Notes under the pieces: generated by a model
Told to the model about the DNA's origin: nothing
The model's database searches: none
The model's input: only the letters and a program-made list of their open reading frames with translations
Source: Euryarchaeota archaeon RBG_19FT_COMBO_56_21
Lineage (GTDB): Archaea; Thermoplasmatota; Thermoplasmata; UBA10834
DNA: 35,617 nucleotides
NCBI GenBank assembly: GCA_001800815.1
Contig: MGWC01000009.1
Coordinates: 1-35,617 of the forward strand
Direction: 5' to 3'
Part shown: piece by piece, positions 24,097 to 31,642 of the stretch
How positions within the stretch are numbered: the stretch's first letter is position 1
Layout: the number at the start of each line of letters is the position of its first letter
Program-made: the position numbers and the translations under genes

Positions 24097-24139
24097 AGTC
24101 AGTCTTTTGTACACGCATTCCGCTCACAACCATGCGGAT

Positions 24140-25585
24140 ATGTCCTACACCGAGGAGCTCGTCGCGGCTCTTGGCAAGGAGAAGGTTCTTCTGGATCCCT
24201 CTGAGAGGTTCGTCTATGGGGCCGACTGGAGCCCGCGGACTCCTGACGAGTTCGTCCCGCCCGATGTCGTTGTTCTGCCCAGGACCACCAGGGACGTTCA
24301 GAGGATCGTGAAGATCGCTTACCAGCACGAGGTTCCCGTCACGGCCGGAGGCGGTCTCACTGGCATGCTCGGAGGCGCGGTGCCGATCTACGGCGGCATC
24401 TACATTGACACCACGACTATGAACTCAATCGTCGAGATCGATCAGCGGAACCAGACGGTGAGGGTCCAGGCAGGGGCGACGCTCCAAGAGGTGAACGATG
24501 CGGTCCAGCCGTACGATCTGTGGCTCCCGCATCAGCCCGAATCAAAATGGGTGAGCACCGTCGGCTCCGCGATAGCCTGTGACAACGACTCCACGTTCGG
24601 CGTGCGCTATGGCAAGATACTCAATTGTCTCCTGAGCGCGGAGATAGTGACCGGCACGGGCGAGATACTCGAACTGGGGCACAGGAAGGCGCACTTCACA
24701 TCGTCGGGGTACAAGCTGAAGGACCTCCTCGCAGGGAGCGAAGGCACCCTCGGGGTCATCACGGAGGCGACCCTGAAGCTGGAACCGATCCCAGCGTGTA
24801 GGAAGGTCGACATGCTCGTGTTCCCACGCATGGGAGCCGCGGTGGACTACTTGAGCAGGCTGCTGAAGGCTGGCCTGTGCCTGGAGGCCGCACACATCAA
24901 CTGCAAGCGCAGACTCAAATTCTATACTCACAGCTACAAGCTCAAGTACGGCAAGGACCCGGAAATACCTGCGTGGGCGGAGGCGCTTCTGGCCATTGCA
25001 TTCGCGGGTGACACTGATGTCGTGGACACGCAGAGGGCCTATGCCATCAAACTCGCAAAGGATTTCGAGGGGCAGCTCGTCGAAGAGCGCGAGATCGTCG
25101 AGGCCTGGTGGGCTTCCAAGTACACGCTCGACTTCGAGCCGTTCAAACAGAAATGGCCGGATTCGCAGAAACAGAAGAAGTTCGGCGCAGCTGATCCTGG
25201 CGTGCCCGTCGGAAGGCTAGAGGAGTTCTATCACAAGTTCATAGAGACCGCCGAGAAGAAGAACCTCGAGATCATAGGCATGAACGCTTACTTGGAGCAC
25301 CCGAGCAGCATCGGATTCTCGCTCTCGTGCGCGGTCTTCGTCGACTACAGGAGTCCCGACGAGGTGAAGAGATTCCGAGAATTCCACGACGAGCTGAGCA
25401 AGCTGGCGGTGGCCTTCGAAGGCACCATGAGCACGTTCATGAGCGACACCTACCAGAAGGCTCCTTACCTGGAGCTGGAGCACGGAGCTTCCTTGAAGTA
25501 CATGAGGGAAGTGAAAAGGATCTTCGACCCGAAGGGGATCCTGAACCCCGGGAAGAAGTTCGCGCGGGAGGCGAAGAAGAAGTGA
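24140..25585 (+). CDS. FAD-linked oxidase, GlcD / D-lactate dehydrogenase-like
   Basis: The 481-residue protein belongs to the vanillyl-alcohol-oxidase-fold flavoproteins that oxidise 2-hydroxy acids such as D-lactate or glycolate. The FAD-binding domain covers about residues 35-215 (VVVLPRTTRDVQRIVKIAY, VTAGGGLTGMLGGAVPIYGG, GYKLKDLLAGSEGTLGVITEATLKL). The C-terminal oxidase domain ends FDPKGILNPGKKF, the hallmark ending of GlcD-like proteins. ATG 24140 is favoured over an upstream in-frame start because the extra 37 residues look non-native and would cross the TATA box. The TGA overlaps the next gene (GTGA), whose Fe-S protein should accept its electrons. The substrate is not fixed by the sequence. 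Confidence 0.87.
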   Translation: MSYTEELVAALGKEKVLLDPSERFVYGADWSPRTPDEFVPPDVVVLPRTTRDVQRIVKIAYQHEVPVTAGGGLTGMLGGAVPIYGGIYIDTTTMNSIVEIDQRNQTVRVQAGATLQEVNDAVQPYDLWLPHQPESKWVSTVGSAIACDNDSTFGVRYGKILNCLLSAEIVTGTGEILELGHRKAHFTSSGYKLKDLLAGSEGTLGVITEATLKLEPIPACRKVDMLVFPRMGAAVDYLSRLLKAGLCLEAAHINCKRRLKFYTHSYKLKYGKDPEIPAWAEALLAIAFAGDTDVVDTQRAYAIKLAKDFEGQLVEEREIVEAWWASKYTLDFEPFKQKWPDSQKQKKFGAADPGVPVGRLEEFYHKFIETAEKKNLEIIGMNAYLEHPSSIGFSLSCAVFVDYRSPDEVKRFREFHDELSKLAVAFEGTMSTFMSDTYQKAPYLELEHGASLKYMREVKRIFDPKGILNPGKKFAREAKKK

Positions 25586-26739
25586 GCGGCCTCGAGGAGT
25601 TCAAGGAGGAGCTCGAGACATGCTTCGGGACCTCATGCGGGTTCTGCGAGCGCGGATGCCCCGTCTACCAGACAATGAAAATCAAGACGCTCTGCATGAA
25701 AGGAAGGAACAGGACCATGCTGGGCCTCCTGCAGGGCAAGTTCGAGATCACACCTGCGGTCGTGCAGGCGGCATTCGAGTGCACACTGTGCGGTAACTGC
25801 GACAGATGGTGCGCGCTCAAGAACACTGAGCACACGAGGGCGTTCAGAGAGTACCTGATCAAGCACGGCGTCGAGCCGATGAAGGAGCACTCGTCCATTC
25901 TGCTGAGCATCAAGAACTACGGCAATCCGTGGTTCCAGCCAAGGAGCGCCAGGAATCGGTGGACAAGGGGGCTCAACCTGCCAAAGGCCGCGCCCGGACA
26001 GCAAGACGTTCTGTTCTTCGCCGGGTGCACCTCGGCCGTCACGAAGCAACTGAACAAAGGGCTCGCCGCGAGTGCGAAGCTGCTCCAGAAAGCAGGCGTC
26101 AAGTTCGCAATCATGGGACAGGACGAGCTGTGCTGTGGCTCCACATTGCTGAGGGTGGGCCAGACGGATGCGTTCAATGAACTCTCGGCTGAGAACATCA
26201 AGAAGCTGGAGGCGCTCCGTATCAAGAAGGTCGTTACTGCTTGCCCTGGATGCTACACGACTCTGAAGAAAGCGCTTGAGGAGTCCGGTTCCAAGATCAA
26301 GGTCGAGCACATTTCCCAGGAGATCGTGGGACTGGTGAAGCAGGGCAAACTGAAGATCAAGAAGTCCTCCGAGAGAATGACATACCACGATCCGTGTCAT
26401 CTCGGGAGGCTCGGAGGGGTGTTCGAAGAGCCGCGAGACATCGTCAGGGCGGTCGCGAATCTAGTCGAGATGCCCAACAACAGGTACGAGTCCAGGTGCT
26501 GTGGCGCGGGTGCGGGTCTTCAGTCCGCTTTCCCGAAGCTCTCAAAGGACCTAGCTGCCAAGCGAGTTGCAGAGGCCAAGGCCACGGGAGCGACAACCAT
26601 TGTCACATCGTGCCCATTCTGCGAAACCCAGCTGAGGACGATCCCGGGAGTCAGAGTGCTAGACCTGCTGGAGCTGTTGCTGGACGCAGTCGAATCCGGT
26701 GAAAAAGGAAATGGGCAGCAGAATGCGAAGGCGGGCTGA
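25582..26739 (+). CDS. Fe-S oxidoreductase with two CCG domains, GlcF/HdrD-like
   Basis: The 385-residue partner of the preceding flavoprotein has two N-terminal cluster motifs: C14-x4-C19-x2-C22-x3-C26-Pro and C67-x2-C70-x2-C73-x3-C77. Two CCG domains follow, with FFAGCTSA ... ELCCGST ... ACPGCY and HDPCHLG ... SRCCGAGAG ... SCPFCE, as in the subunit HdrB/HdrD and in GlcF. The first cluster has four residues between its first two cysteines, where two are standard. It probably passes electrons from the flavoprotein to a quinone, or runs a heterodisulfide-type reaction; which one is unknown. The start is GTG overlapping the upstream stop. Confidence 0.87.
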   Translation: MSGLEEFKEELETCFGTSCGFCERGCPVYQTMKIKTLCMKGRNRTMLGLLQGKFEITPAVVQAAFECTLCGNCDRWCALKNTEHTRAFREYLIKHGVEPMKEHSSILLSIKNYGNPWFQPRSARNRWTRGLNLPKAAPGQQDVLFFAGCTSAVTKQLNKGLAASAKLLQKAGVKFAIMGQDELCCGSTLLRVGQTDAFNELSAENIKKLEALRIKKVVTACPGCYTTLKKALEESGSKIKVEHISQEIVGLVKQGKLKIKKSSERMTYHDPCHLGRLGGVFEEPRDIVRAVANLVEMPNNRYESRCCGAGAGLQSAFPKLSKDLAAKRVAEAKATGATTIVTSCPFCETQLRTIPGVRVLDLLELLLDAVESGEKGNGQQNAKAG

Positions 26740-26746
26740 TCACAGT

Positions 26747-26995
26747 CTATTGCGCCGGTCTCCGCTTCGTCTCTCGCTCCTGCTGTCTGGTTGAGTCCCT
26801 CGCCATCGTCCAGATTATGAGGAACACCACCGCAACAGTCAAAGACAGCCCGCTGGCCCAGATAACCTTCGTCGTCTCGCTCGCATCCGATATCGCTATC
26901 GCGAGATACAACAGGCCGATCCCGATGACCGCGAAGATCGCGCTCAGCTGGATCGCCATCCTTGACACCACTGTGGCGGTTCCCATTTCGACCAT
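26747..26995 (-). CDS. Small two-helix membrane protein, unknown
   Basis: From ATG 26995 the product is 82 residues with two hydrophobic segments, about 13-35 (MAIQLSAIFAVIGIGLLYLAIAI) and 44-63 (IWASGLSLTVAVVFLIIWTMA), and a basic tail (RDSTRQQERETKRRPAQ). An open frame extends to a GTG at 27061, but a TATA-like GCTTAAGTA near 27028-27036 lies inside that extension, which favours the shorter form. No family is recognised. It is convergent with the Fe-S gene and divergent from the next membrane protein gene. Confidence 0.5.
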   Translation of the reverse strand: MVEMGTATVVSRMAIQLSAIFAVIGIGLLYLAIAISDASETTKVIWASGLSLTVAVVFLIIWTMARDSTRQQERETKRRPAQ

Positions 26996-27126
26996 TCTAC
27001 CCCAGGTGAGAATATTCCTAAAGAACCTACTTAAGCGCTTCCCAGGACTCCCGCCTGTCACACCTGCAGCGAGAGCGTGAGCAAACCATAATCAGGCGGG
27101 AAAACTCTTGTATTCAAGGGTGGTCG

Positions 27127-27978
27127 ATGGCCCGATTCAATCTTCTCTGTATGTTCGGATTCATCGTGTCGGCAGTCAGCATCGTGGTGTTCTGGTTCTG
27201 GATGTGGATCGGCATGTATGGCTTTGGGAGCATGGAGACCGATCTGGATACATATCTCAAGGCACTTCAAGGAGGCCTCGCTGTCCTCTTCATGATCGGA
27301 ACACTCCTATCCCTATTCAGCCCCTTGGCAGGTCTGCTGCAAGTGCCCGGAGTTGTCGTGTTCCCCATCATTTTCTGGTACGAAGGTAGCCTCGACCTAT
27401 CTCACGCTGGTGTTATTGGCCTATGCAGCGTGGGCCTCATTGGATGCGCCCTGACCGTCTCCTCGATCTTCGTCCAGGTGTTCAGAGAGACCGAGCCAGA
27501 GCAGTTGATACCATGGTATCGAACTTGGAGGACCACACGGGAAGACGCTGAGAAGAGAGGGCGGCCAAAGACCATACAAGCCAAGATACACAGGCCGGCG
27601 ATACCGAGAAACATGCTGCTTGCGTTAATCGCGTCGACGCTGCTTGTGTTGGCAGGCTTCACGACTTACACGCTCACCCAACCCGTGTCTACCCTTCGAG
27701 TTGAGGCTCTATTCAACATCAGCGAATACGGTGATGAGCTGGATGTCGCATTGTACGTCGATCATCGCTTCGTCTCGAGCAGTCACCTGACGTCGGGCGA
27801 CTTCGCCCTCTACTTCGTGGCTGAGACGGACCTCGATCCCGGAAAACACGATATCGCCTTCGACTTTGCGAACGCTAGCACAACACTTGATGGAGTCTGG
27901 GAGTATTCAACAGAAGTCCGCGTTCTACCATATACGCTAGAGTACCAGCTCATTGGCTTCGGCGTTGCATTCATCTAG
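27127..27978 (+). CDS. Membrane protein with C-terminal extracytoplasmic domain, unknown
   Basis: The 283-residue product has about three to four membrane segments in the first 120 residues (FGFIVSAVSIVVFWFWMWIG; LAVLFMIGTLLSLFSPLAGLL; VIGLCSVGLIGCALTVSSIFV). A charged cytoplasmic stretch follows (RTWRTTREDAEKRGRPK), then one more helix at about 163-180 (LLALIASTLLVLAGFTTYTL) and an external beta-rich domain of about 100 residues with VALYVDHRFVSSSHLTSGDFAL. No family is recognised. GGGTGGT lies a few bases before the ATG. Codon use appears similar to neighbouring genes. Confidence 0.65.
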   Translation: MARFNLLCMFGFIVSAVSIVVFWFWMWIGMYGFGSMETDLDTYLKALQGGLAVLFMIGTLLSLFSPLAGLLQVPGVVVFPIIFWYEGSLDLSHAGVIGLCSVGLIGCALTVSSIFVQVFRETEPEQLIPWYRTWRTTREDAEKRGRPKTIQAKIHRPAIPRNMLLALIASTLLVLAGFTTYTLTQPVSTLRVEALFNISEYGDELDVALYVDHRFVSSSHLTSGDFALYFVAETDLDPGKHDIAFDFANASTTLDGVWEYSTEVRVLPYTLEYQLIGFGVAFI

Positions 27979-27982
27979 CGTG

Positions 27983-28699
27983 CTACTGGGTCAATTCGTA
28001 GGTTATGCGTTCGCGGTCCTTGCCCTTGTTCTCCTTCTTGACGATCCTGATCTTGCCTATCTCACTCAGCGAGCGCACGTGTGTTCCCGCGCACGGGCAA
28101 AGATCATACTGCTCAACCTTGACGACCCTGAGCTCAGAGACGGACTTCGGGAGCAGGTCCAGGTTGGCCCTCTGGGCGTCCACGTTCTTCTCGATCTCTG
28201 TCCTCGACTCGGTGCAGATATCGACTTTCGCACCTGTCACAAGAATCTCGTTCGTCTTCTTCTCCAACTCGGCGATCATCTCGTCCGTGAACTTGATCGG
28301 AGCGAAGTCAATCCTCGAACGGTCATGGTAGAGCTGGTTCCCGACAGTCCTCGCCTTCCAAAGATCGTATACGACGCCGGAGACGATGTGCTGCGCGGTG
28401 TGCATCTTCATGTGGGCGTACCTTCGGTCCCAGTTCAGCACTCCGTGCACCTGGTCCGGCACGAGCTCGGGGTTCTGGACCAGGTGATGCTTGACGCCCT
28501 CCTTCTTCGTGACCTCCTTGACATCGGCCTTCCCGCCTGCCCATGTGAGGGAGCCCGTGTCCGATGGTTGGCCTCCGCCCAACGGATAGAACGCAGTTCT
28601 GTCGAGAACGACGTAGTCGAAGCCCCGCTCAACAACCTTCGCGTCGAACTCCTTGACGTAGTTCGATTCGACGTCCTTCATGTAGATGAGTTCCGTCAT
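27983..28699 (-). CDS. alaX: Alanyl-tRNA editing protein AlaX (AlaX-M type)
   Basis: AlaX is a free-standing homologue of the AlaRS editing domain and hydrolyses Ser-tRNA(Ala), and in some members Gly-tRNA(Ala). From ATG 28699 it has 238 residues, the length of the AlaX-M form. Visible are the N-terminal glycine motif GGGQPSDTG (41-49) and zinc ligands H100 and H104 (MHTAQHI) plus C203 and H207 (CPCAGTHV). GTG 28708 would add three residues. It is convergent with the preceding membrane protein gene, four bases apart. Confidence 0.9.
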   Translation of the reverse strand: MTELIYMKDVESNYVKEFDAKVVERGFDYVVLDRTAFYPLGGGQPSDTGSLTWAGGKADVKEVTKKEGVKHHLVQNPELVPDQVHGVLNWDRRYAHMKMHTAQHIVSGVVYDLWKARTVGNQLYHDRSRIDFAPIKFTDEMIAELEKKTNEILVTGAKVDICTESRTEIEKNVDAQRANLDLLPKSVSELRVVKVEQYDLCPCAGTHVRSLSEIGKIRIVKKENKGKDRERITYELTQ

Positions 28700-28750
28700 C
28701 GTGGTCACTGACCTGTTGGAAACTGAAAAGGATAGAAGAAGTAAGTGGTT

Positions 28751-29395
28751 TTATCCCTCTTTCGGTGCACCGCAGTTCGGACAAGAGTGCATGAACACGG
28801 GGAACTGCACATTGCAGTTCTTGCATCTTACCATCGGCGTCTGGTGCCCGTGGTGCTGAGCCTGGGCCGTAGCTGGCTGGGCCTGCTGCGGCGGGGGCTG
28901 CTGGATTGGAGCGGGCGGCGGCATATACGGCGCCGGAGCCTGCGCGACAACGGTCCCAGGAGCGTAGGGCTGATACCCAACGGGCGCCTGGGTCGCAAGC
29001 GAGTCCCCAATCTTGGCGTATGCCAGAATCATGAACAGCGCGGGGATAACGAATCCAATCATCCCGAAGATGATCCATATGATGCTATCATTCTTGGCGT
29101 CGTGGAACCTGCCCTGGTCTATCGCGTCAATGACGGTCCTCTTCACGAACACTCCTGCAAGGAAGCAGATGACCATCGCGAAGAATCCGAACACGCCTAC
29201 CATCAGGCTGCCTCGTCCCGCACTGTCAGCAGCGTACAGGACGACCAGGACTATGGCCAGCACAAACCACAGAGCAGCCATTCCTAAGAATGATACCTGC
29301 GCCCACCAAGCGAATTTCCTGCCCTCGGCTACCTCCCTGGGCAGCCACGGTGGCGTTGCGCCAGGAGCTATAATATTGCCCATTGGACCCTGCAT
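28751..29395 (-). CDS. Membrane protein with Pro/Gln-rich linker and C-terminal zinc ribbon
   Basis: The 214-residue product has three hydrophobic segments: about 30-54 (FLGMAALWFVLAIVLVVLY), 63-86 (LMVGVFGFFAMVICFLAGVFV) and 104-126 (IIWIIFGMIGFVIPALFMILAY). A proline-, glutamine- and alanine-rich flexible linker follows at about 135-188, then a single zinc ribbon, CKNC ... CPNC, at 191-209. Such small zinc-ribbon membrane proteins are common in archaea and none has a firm function. GAGGAGG lies nine bases before ATG 29395. Its leader RNA may fold into a hairpin, listed separately. Confidence 0.75.
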   Translation of the reverse strand: MQGPMGNIIAPGATPPWLPREVAEGRKFAWWAQVSFLGMAALWFVLAIVLVVLYAADSAGRGSLMVGVFGFFAMVICFLAGVFVKRTVIDAIDQGRFHDAKNDSIIWIIFGMIGFVIPALFMILAYAKIGDSLATQAPVGYQPYAPGTVVAQAPAPYMPPPAPIQQPPPQQAQPATAQAQHHGHQTPMVRCKNCNVQFPVFMHSCPNCGAPKEG

Positions 29396-29426
29396 GATCG
29401 AATGCCTCCTCTAACTCATCCCTTCT

Positions 29427-29450
29427 CTAGCCGCGCGAAGCGGCCACTAG
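29427..29450 (-). promoter_or_regulatory. Hairpin at the predicted 5' end of the zinc-ribbon protein mRNA
   Basis: GCCGC (29430-29434) pairs with GCGGC (29440-29444) around a five-base loop, with CTA/TAG pairing outside across a small bulge. It lies right at the predicted transcription start and ahead of the ribosome-binding site. It could stabilise or regulate the message. Confidence 0.3.
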
Positions 29451-29468
29451 TCAAGAATCGTGGTGGCG

Positions 29469-29475
29469 ATATATA
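29469..29475 (-). promoter_or_regulatory. TATA box for the zinc-ribbon membrane protein gene
   Basis: The minus strand reads CCTATATATCG, one of the best TATA boxes in the window. Transcription should start near 29446, giving a leader of about 50 bases. Confidence 0.6.
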
Positions 29476-29527
29476 GGCTTATCTAGAAGGGCCAGCAAGC
29501 CGCATTCGGCCACTTCGGCAGCCCTCA

Positions 29528-30631
29528 TCACGATTCGTAGAGCGACTCACCCAGATGGTCCGCCTCGGCCATCGCATTGAGCACCATCTTCGGGGTGACT
29601 TGGAACGGCATGAAGGCCATCGAATCGTTCGGGTCGCAGGCCTTCTCCGCGGCCTTGACTAGCTGTGACCTGTCGAGGTTGCCGAGGTCGCTGAGCCTGA
29701 TGGGTAGCCCGAGGGACTTGCACCACCTCATGACCCGCTCGATCTCACCCAAAGGCCGCTTCTCGAGCACCATCTGGACGATCGTGCCGAAGGCCACAAT
29801 CTCTCCGTGCTTGCGAGCAAGCCCCGGCACCACGGTGAGGCCATTGTGGATCGCGTGCGCGCCAGCGCATCCGCCTCCTCCGAAGCCGAACCCGCTCTGC
29901 AGCTTGATGGCCTCGACCACAGCCTCTACTGAGTCCGTGATCTTACCGGCCTCGACATCCCTCTTCGCCTGAATGCCGTGGACCATCAGCGTGCTGAAGC
30001 ATTTCAGGTTGACCTCGAGCGCTGCGTTAGTCGCGAGAGGGCTCGCCTTCTTGGCCCTCTGGGATGATGCGAATGCAGGCTTCTCGAACGCAGCGGCGAG
30101 CGCGTCCCCCATGCCCTGGACGATGTACTGGGGAGGGGCTCTCGCGACTACATCCGTATCCACGAGAACGAGCACAGGGGCGCGGCTCAGCCACAGGTCC
30201 TCGACGAACTTGTGGTCGTCGGAAAACACTACAGCATCCGCCATGCCGTCAGCATTGGTCGCGCACTGAGTAGGGACAGTGATGGCTGGCACATGGAGCT
30301 TCTCCGCCACGGCCTTAGCTGTATCGACCGCCTTCCCGCCTCCGCAGCCTATGATGACATCGGCGTCAAGCTCCTCGGCCTTCGACACGACCTCGGATAT
30401 CTTCGCGTGAGTGCACTCGGAGATTGTGTCGTCATATCCGATCAAAGGGACGCCCGCGGACAGGAGGCTCGCCTGGATGCGTGCCCTCACCTTGGAGAAG
30501 CTGGTCCGACCGCTGACGACGTACGGCCTCTCGCCGTATTGCTTCACGAACCCCCCCAGCTGCCCGAGCACTCCCGCTCCTTGAACATACCTTGAAGGAA
30601 GGATCACGTTCCTGACGCCGCCCTCTGACAT
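29528..30631 (-). CDS. gldA: Glycerol dehydrogenase-like Fe/Zn-dependent alcohol dehydrogenase (GldA family)
   Basis: The 367-residue enzyme belongs to the GldA branch of metal-dependent polyol dehydrogenases that oxidise glycerol to dihydroxyacetone with NAD. The NAD-binding GCGGGKAVDTAK is at 95-106. Metal ligands are D176 (GMGDALA), a His in GAHAIHNG (H259 or H262) and H275 (ARKHGEIVAFG). Archaeal G1P dehydrogenase is a relative, but the segment PTQCATNADGMAD and GMGDALAAAFE match GldA better than EgsA. GGAG nine bases upstream supports ATG 30631. A role in making the glycerol-1-phosphate lipid backbone is possible but less likely. Confidence 0.83.
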   Translation of the reverse strand: MSEGGVRNVILPSRYVQGAGVLGQLGGFVKQYGERPYVVSGRTSFSKVRARIQASLLSAGVPLIGYDDTISECTHAKISEVVSKAEELDADVIIGCGGGKAVDTAKAVAEKLHVPAITVPTQCATNADGMADAVVFSDDHKFVEDLWLSRAPVLVLVDTDVVARAPPQYIVQGMGDALAAAFEKPAFASSQRAKKASPLATNAALEVNLKCFSTLMVHGIQAKRDVEAGKITDSVEAVVEAIKLQSGFGFGGGGCAGAHAIHNGLTVVPGLARKHGEIVAFGTIVQMVLEKRPLGEIERVMRWCKSLGLPIRLSDLGNLDRSQLVKAAEKACDPNDSMAFMPFQVTPKMVLNAMAEADHLGESLYES

Positions 30632-30841
30632 TCAGCACATCTCCAAAACCCGGCCCATCTCGGGGAGACGACCATGACTTCTGGACATTTCAAGGTTGTG
30701 CAGAACATGTGCCTGACTCCAGGTCCCCTGTCGGATTATTAGAGTATTCCGCAAAGACATAAGTAGCGTGAAATCATAATAGGCAGCCAACAAAGCGGAT
30801 GCATACTGTTAGTTTCATCCCAATCATAGATCGTGACATTG
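30632..30841. promoter_or_regulatory. Divergent gap between gldA and the TPD-domain gene
   Basis: This 210-base region has no credible gene. It presumably carries both promoters. Candidates are a minus-strand TACTCTAATAATCC near 30732-30745 and a plus-strand CATAAGTA near 30757; neither has convincing spacing to its start codon. Confidence 0.3.
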
Positions 30842-31618
30842 ATGAGAGTTGACGATTACAAGAGGATATATTCCCAATTAAGAAAACCCTCTGACATAGA
30901 CCACCTCGCACACAGACTAGGGGTGGACCGAGAACTTCTCTTGGTGCTTTACACCCAGAGGACCGTCAGGGACGCGACCAGAAGATTCTACATCGTGAAG
31001 AAGGACATGAAGAAGATCGCGAGGGAATGGGACAGAGGGATGCCCATCGCGAGGCTCGCGAGGATCATGAACTTCCCGCCCGTGCTCCTTGGACTCATGA
31101 TGTCCGCGGAGATAGGGCTCACGAGGAAGCAGTACTGGAAGTACATCAGGAGCCCCGAGAGCTGCCATGACAAGCGCCTCAAGAAGGAGCTGAAGCAGAT
31201 CGCGGACGAGGACATCATTTACTCGCCCAAGGGCGCCCAGATTCAGACGGACCGGGGTGCCTGGGGAGAGAAGAAGCTCCAGGAATGGCTAGACCGACGG
31301 GAGATCAAGTACAGGACTGAGCCGGACCTGAGGGCCACTCACACAAAGACCCCTGATTGCCTGCTGGACAAGCCCATCCAGATCGACGGTTTCAAGGTAC
31401 ACTGGATCGAGTCGAAGGCATCCTTCGGGGACGAGATCGAGCTCCGGAAGAACGCGCGCAGGCAGCTCAAGCCGTACACGGATCTTTTCGGCACAGGAGC
31501 AGTCGTGTATTGGTTCGGTTACCTCGAGGGCGTCGAGCCTCCCGAGGGTGTCGTGGTCCTGCCGGGAAGCTACTTCGACAACCACGCGAGAGACCACATT
31601 CCTGCGACACATTATTAA
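30842..31618 (+). CDS. TPD-domain protein, archaeal homologue of CDIN1 (C15orf41), predicted PD-(D/E)XK nuclease
   Basis: The 258-residue protein matches the archaeal/eukaryotic TPD family, whose human member CDIN1 is mutated in congenital dyserythropoietic anaemia type I. The N-terminal half (about 1-105) is helical with two helix-turn-helix-like units (DIDHLAHRLGVDRELLLVLY; PIARLARIMNFPPVLLGLMM). The C-terminal half is a predicted restriction-endonuclease fold containing the namesake Thr-Pro-Asp (170-172, THTKTPDCLL) and the active-site strand with Glu190-Ser-Lys192 (VHWIESKASFGD). I chose ATG 30842; GTG 30833 would add three residues. The next gene is a second predicted nuclease. Biochemical activity is not established by sequence. 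Confidence 0.82.
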   Translation: MRVDDYKRIYSQLRKPSDIDHLAHRLGVDRELLLVLYTQRTVRDATRRFYIVKKDMKKIAREWDRGMPIARLARIMNFPPVLLGLMMSAEIGLTRKQYWKYIRSPESCHDKRLKKELKQIADEDIIYSPKGAQIQTDRGAWGEKKLQEWLDRREIKYRTEPDLRATHTKTPDCLLDKPIQIDGFKVHWIESKASFGDEIELRKNARRQLKPYTDLFGTGAVVYWFGYLEGVEPPEGVVVLPGSYFDNHARDHIPATHY

Positions 31619-31619
31619 C
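31611..31619 (+). promoter_or_regulatory. TATA-like element for the Cas4-like gene
   Basis: ATTATTAAC overlaps the stop of the TPD gene and is centred 28 bases before ATG 31643. That predicts a leaderless transcript and favours ATG 31643 over ATG 31631. Confidence 0.45.
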
Positions 31620-31642
31620 GCCTATCGCTCATGATTTCCTCC

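Noticed and set aside
27507..27520. Perfect 14-base palindrome GATACCATGGTATC
   Set aside because: It lies inside a coding region with no partner copy. One or two 14-base palindromes are expected by chance in a window this size.
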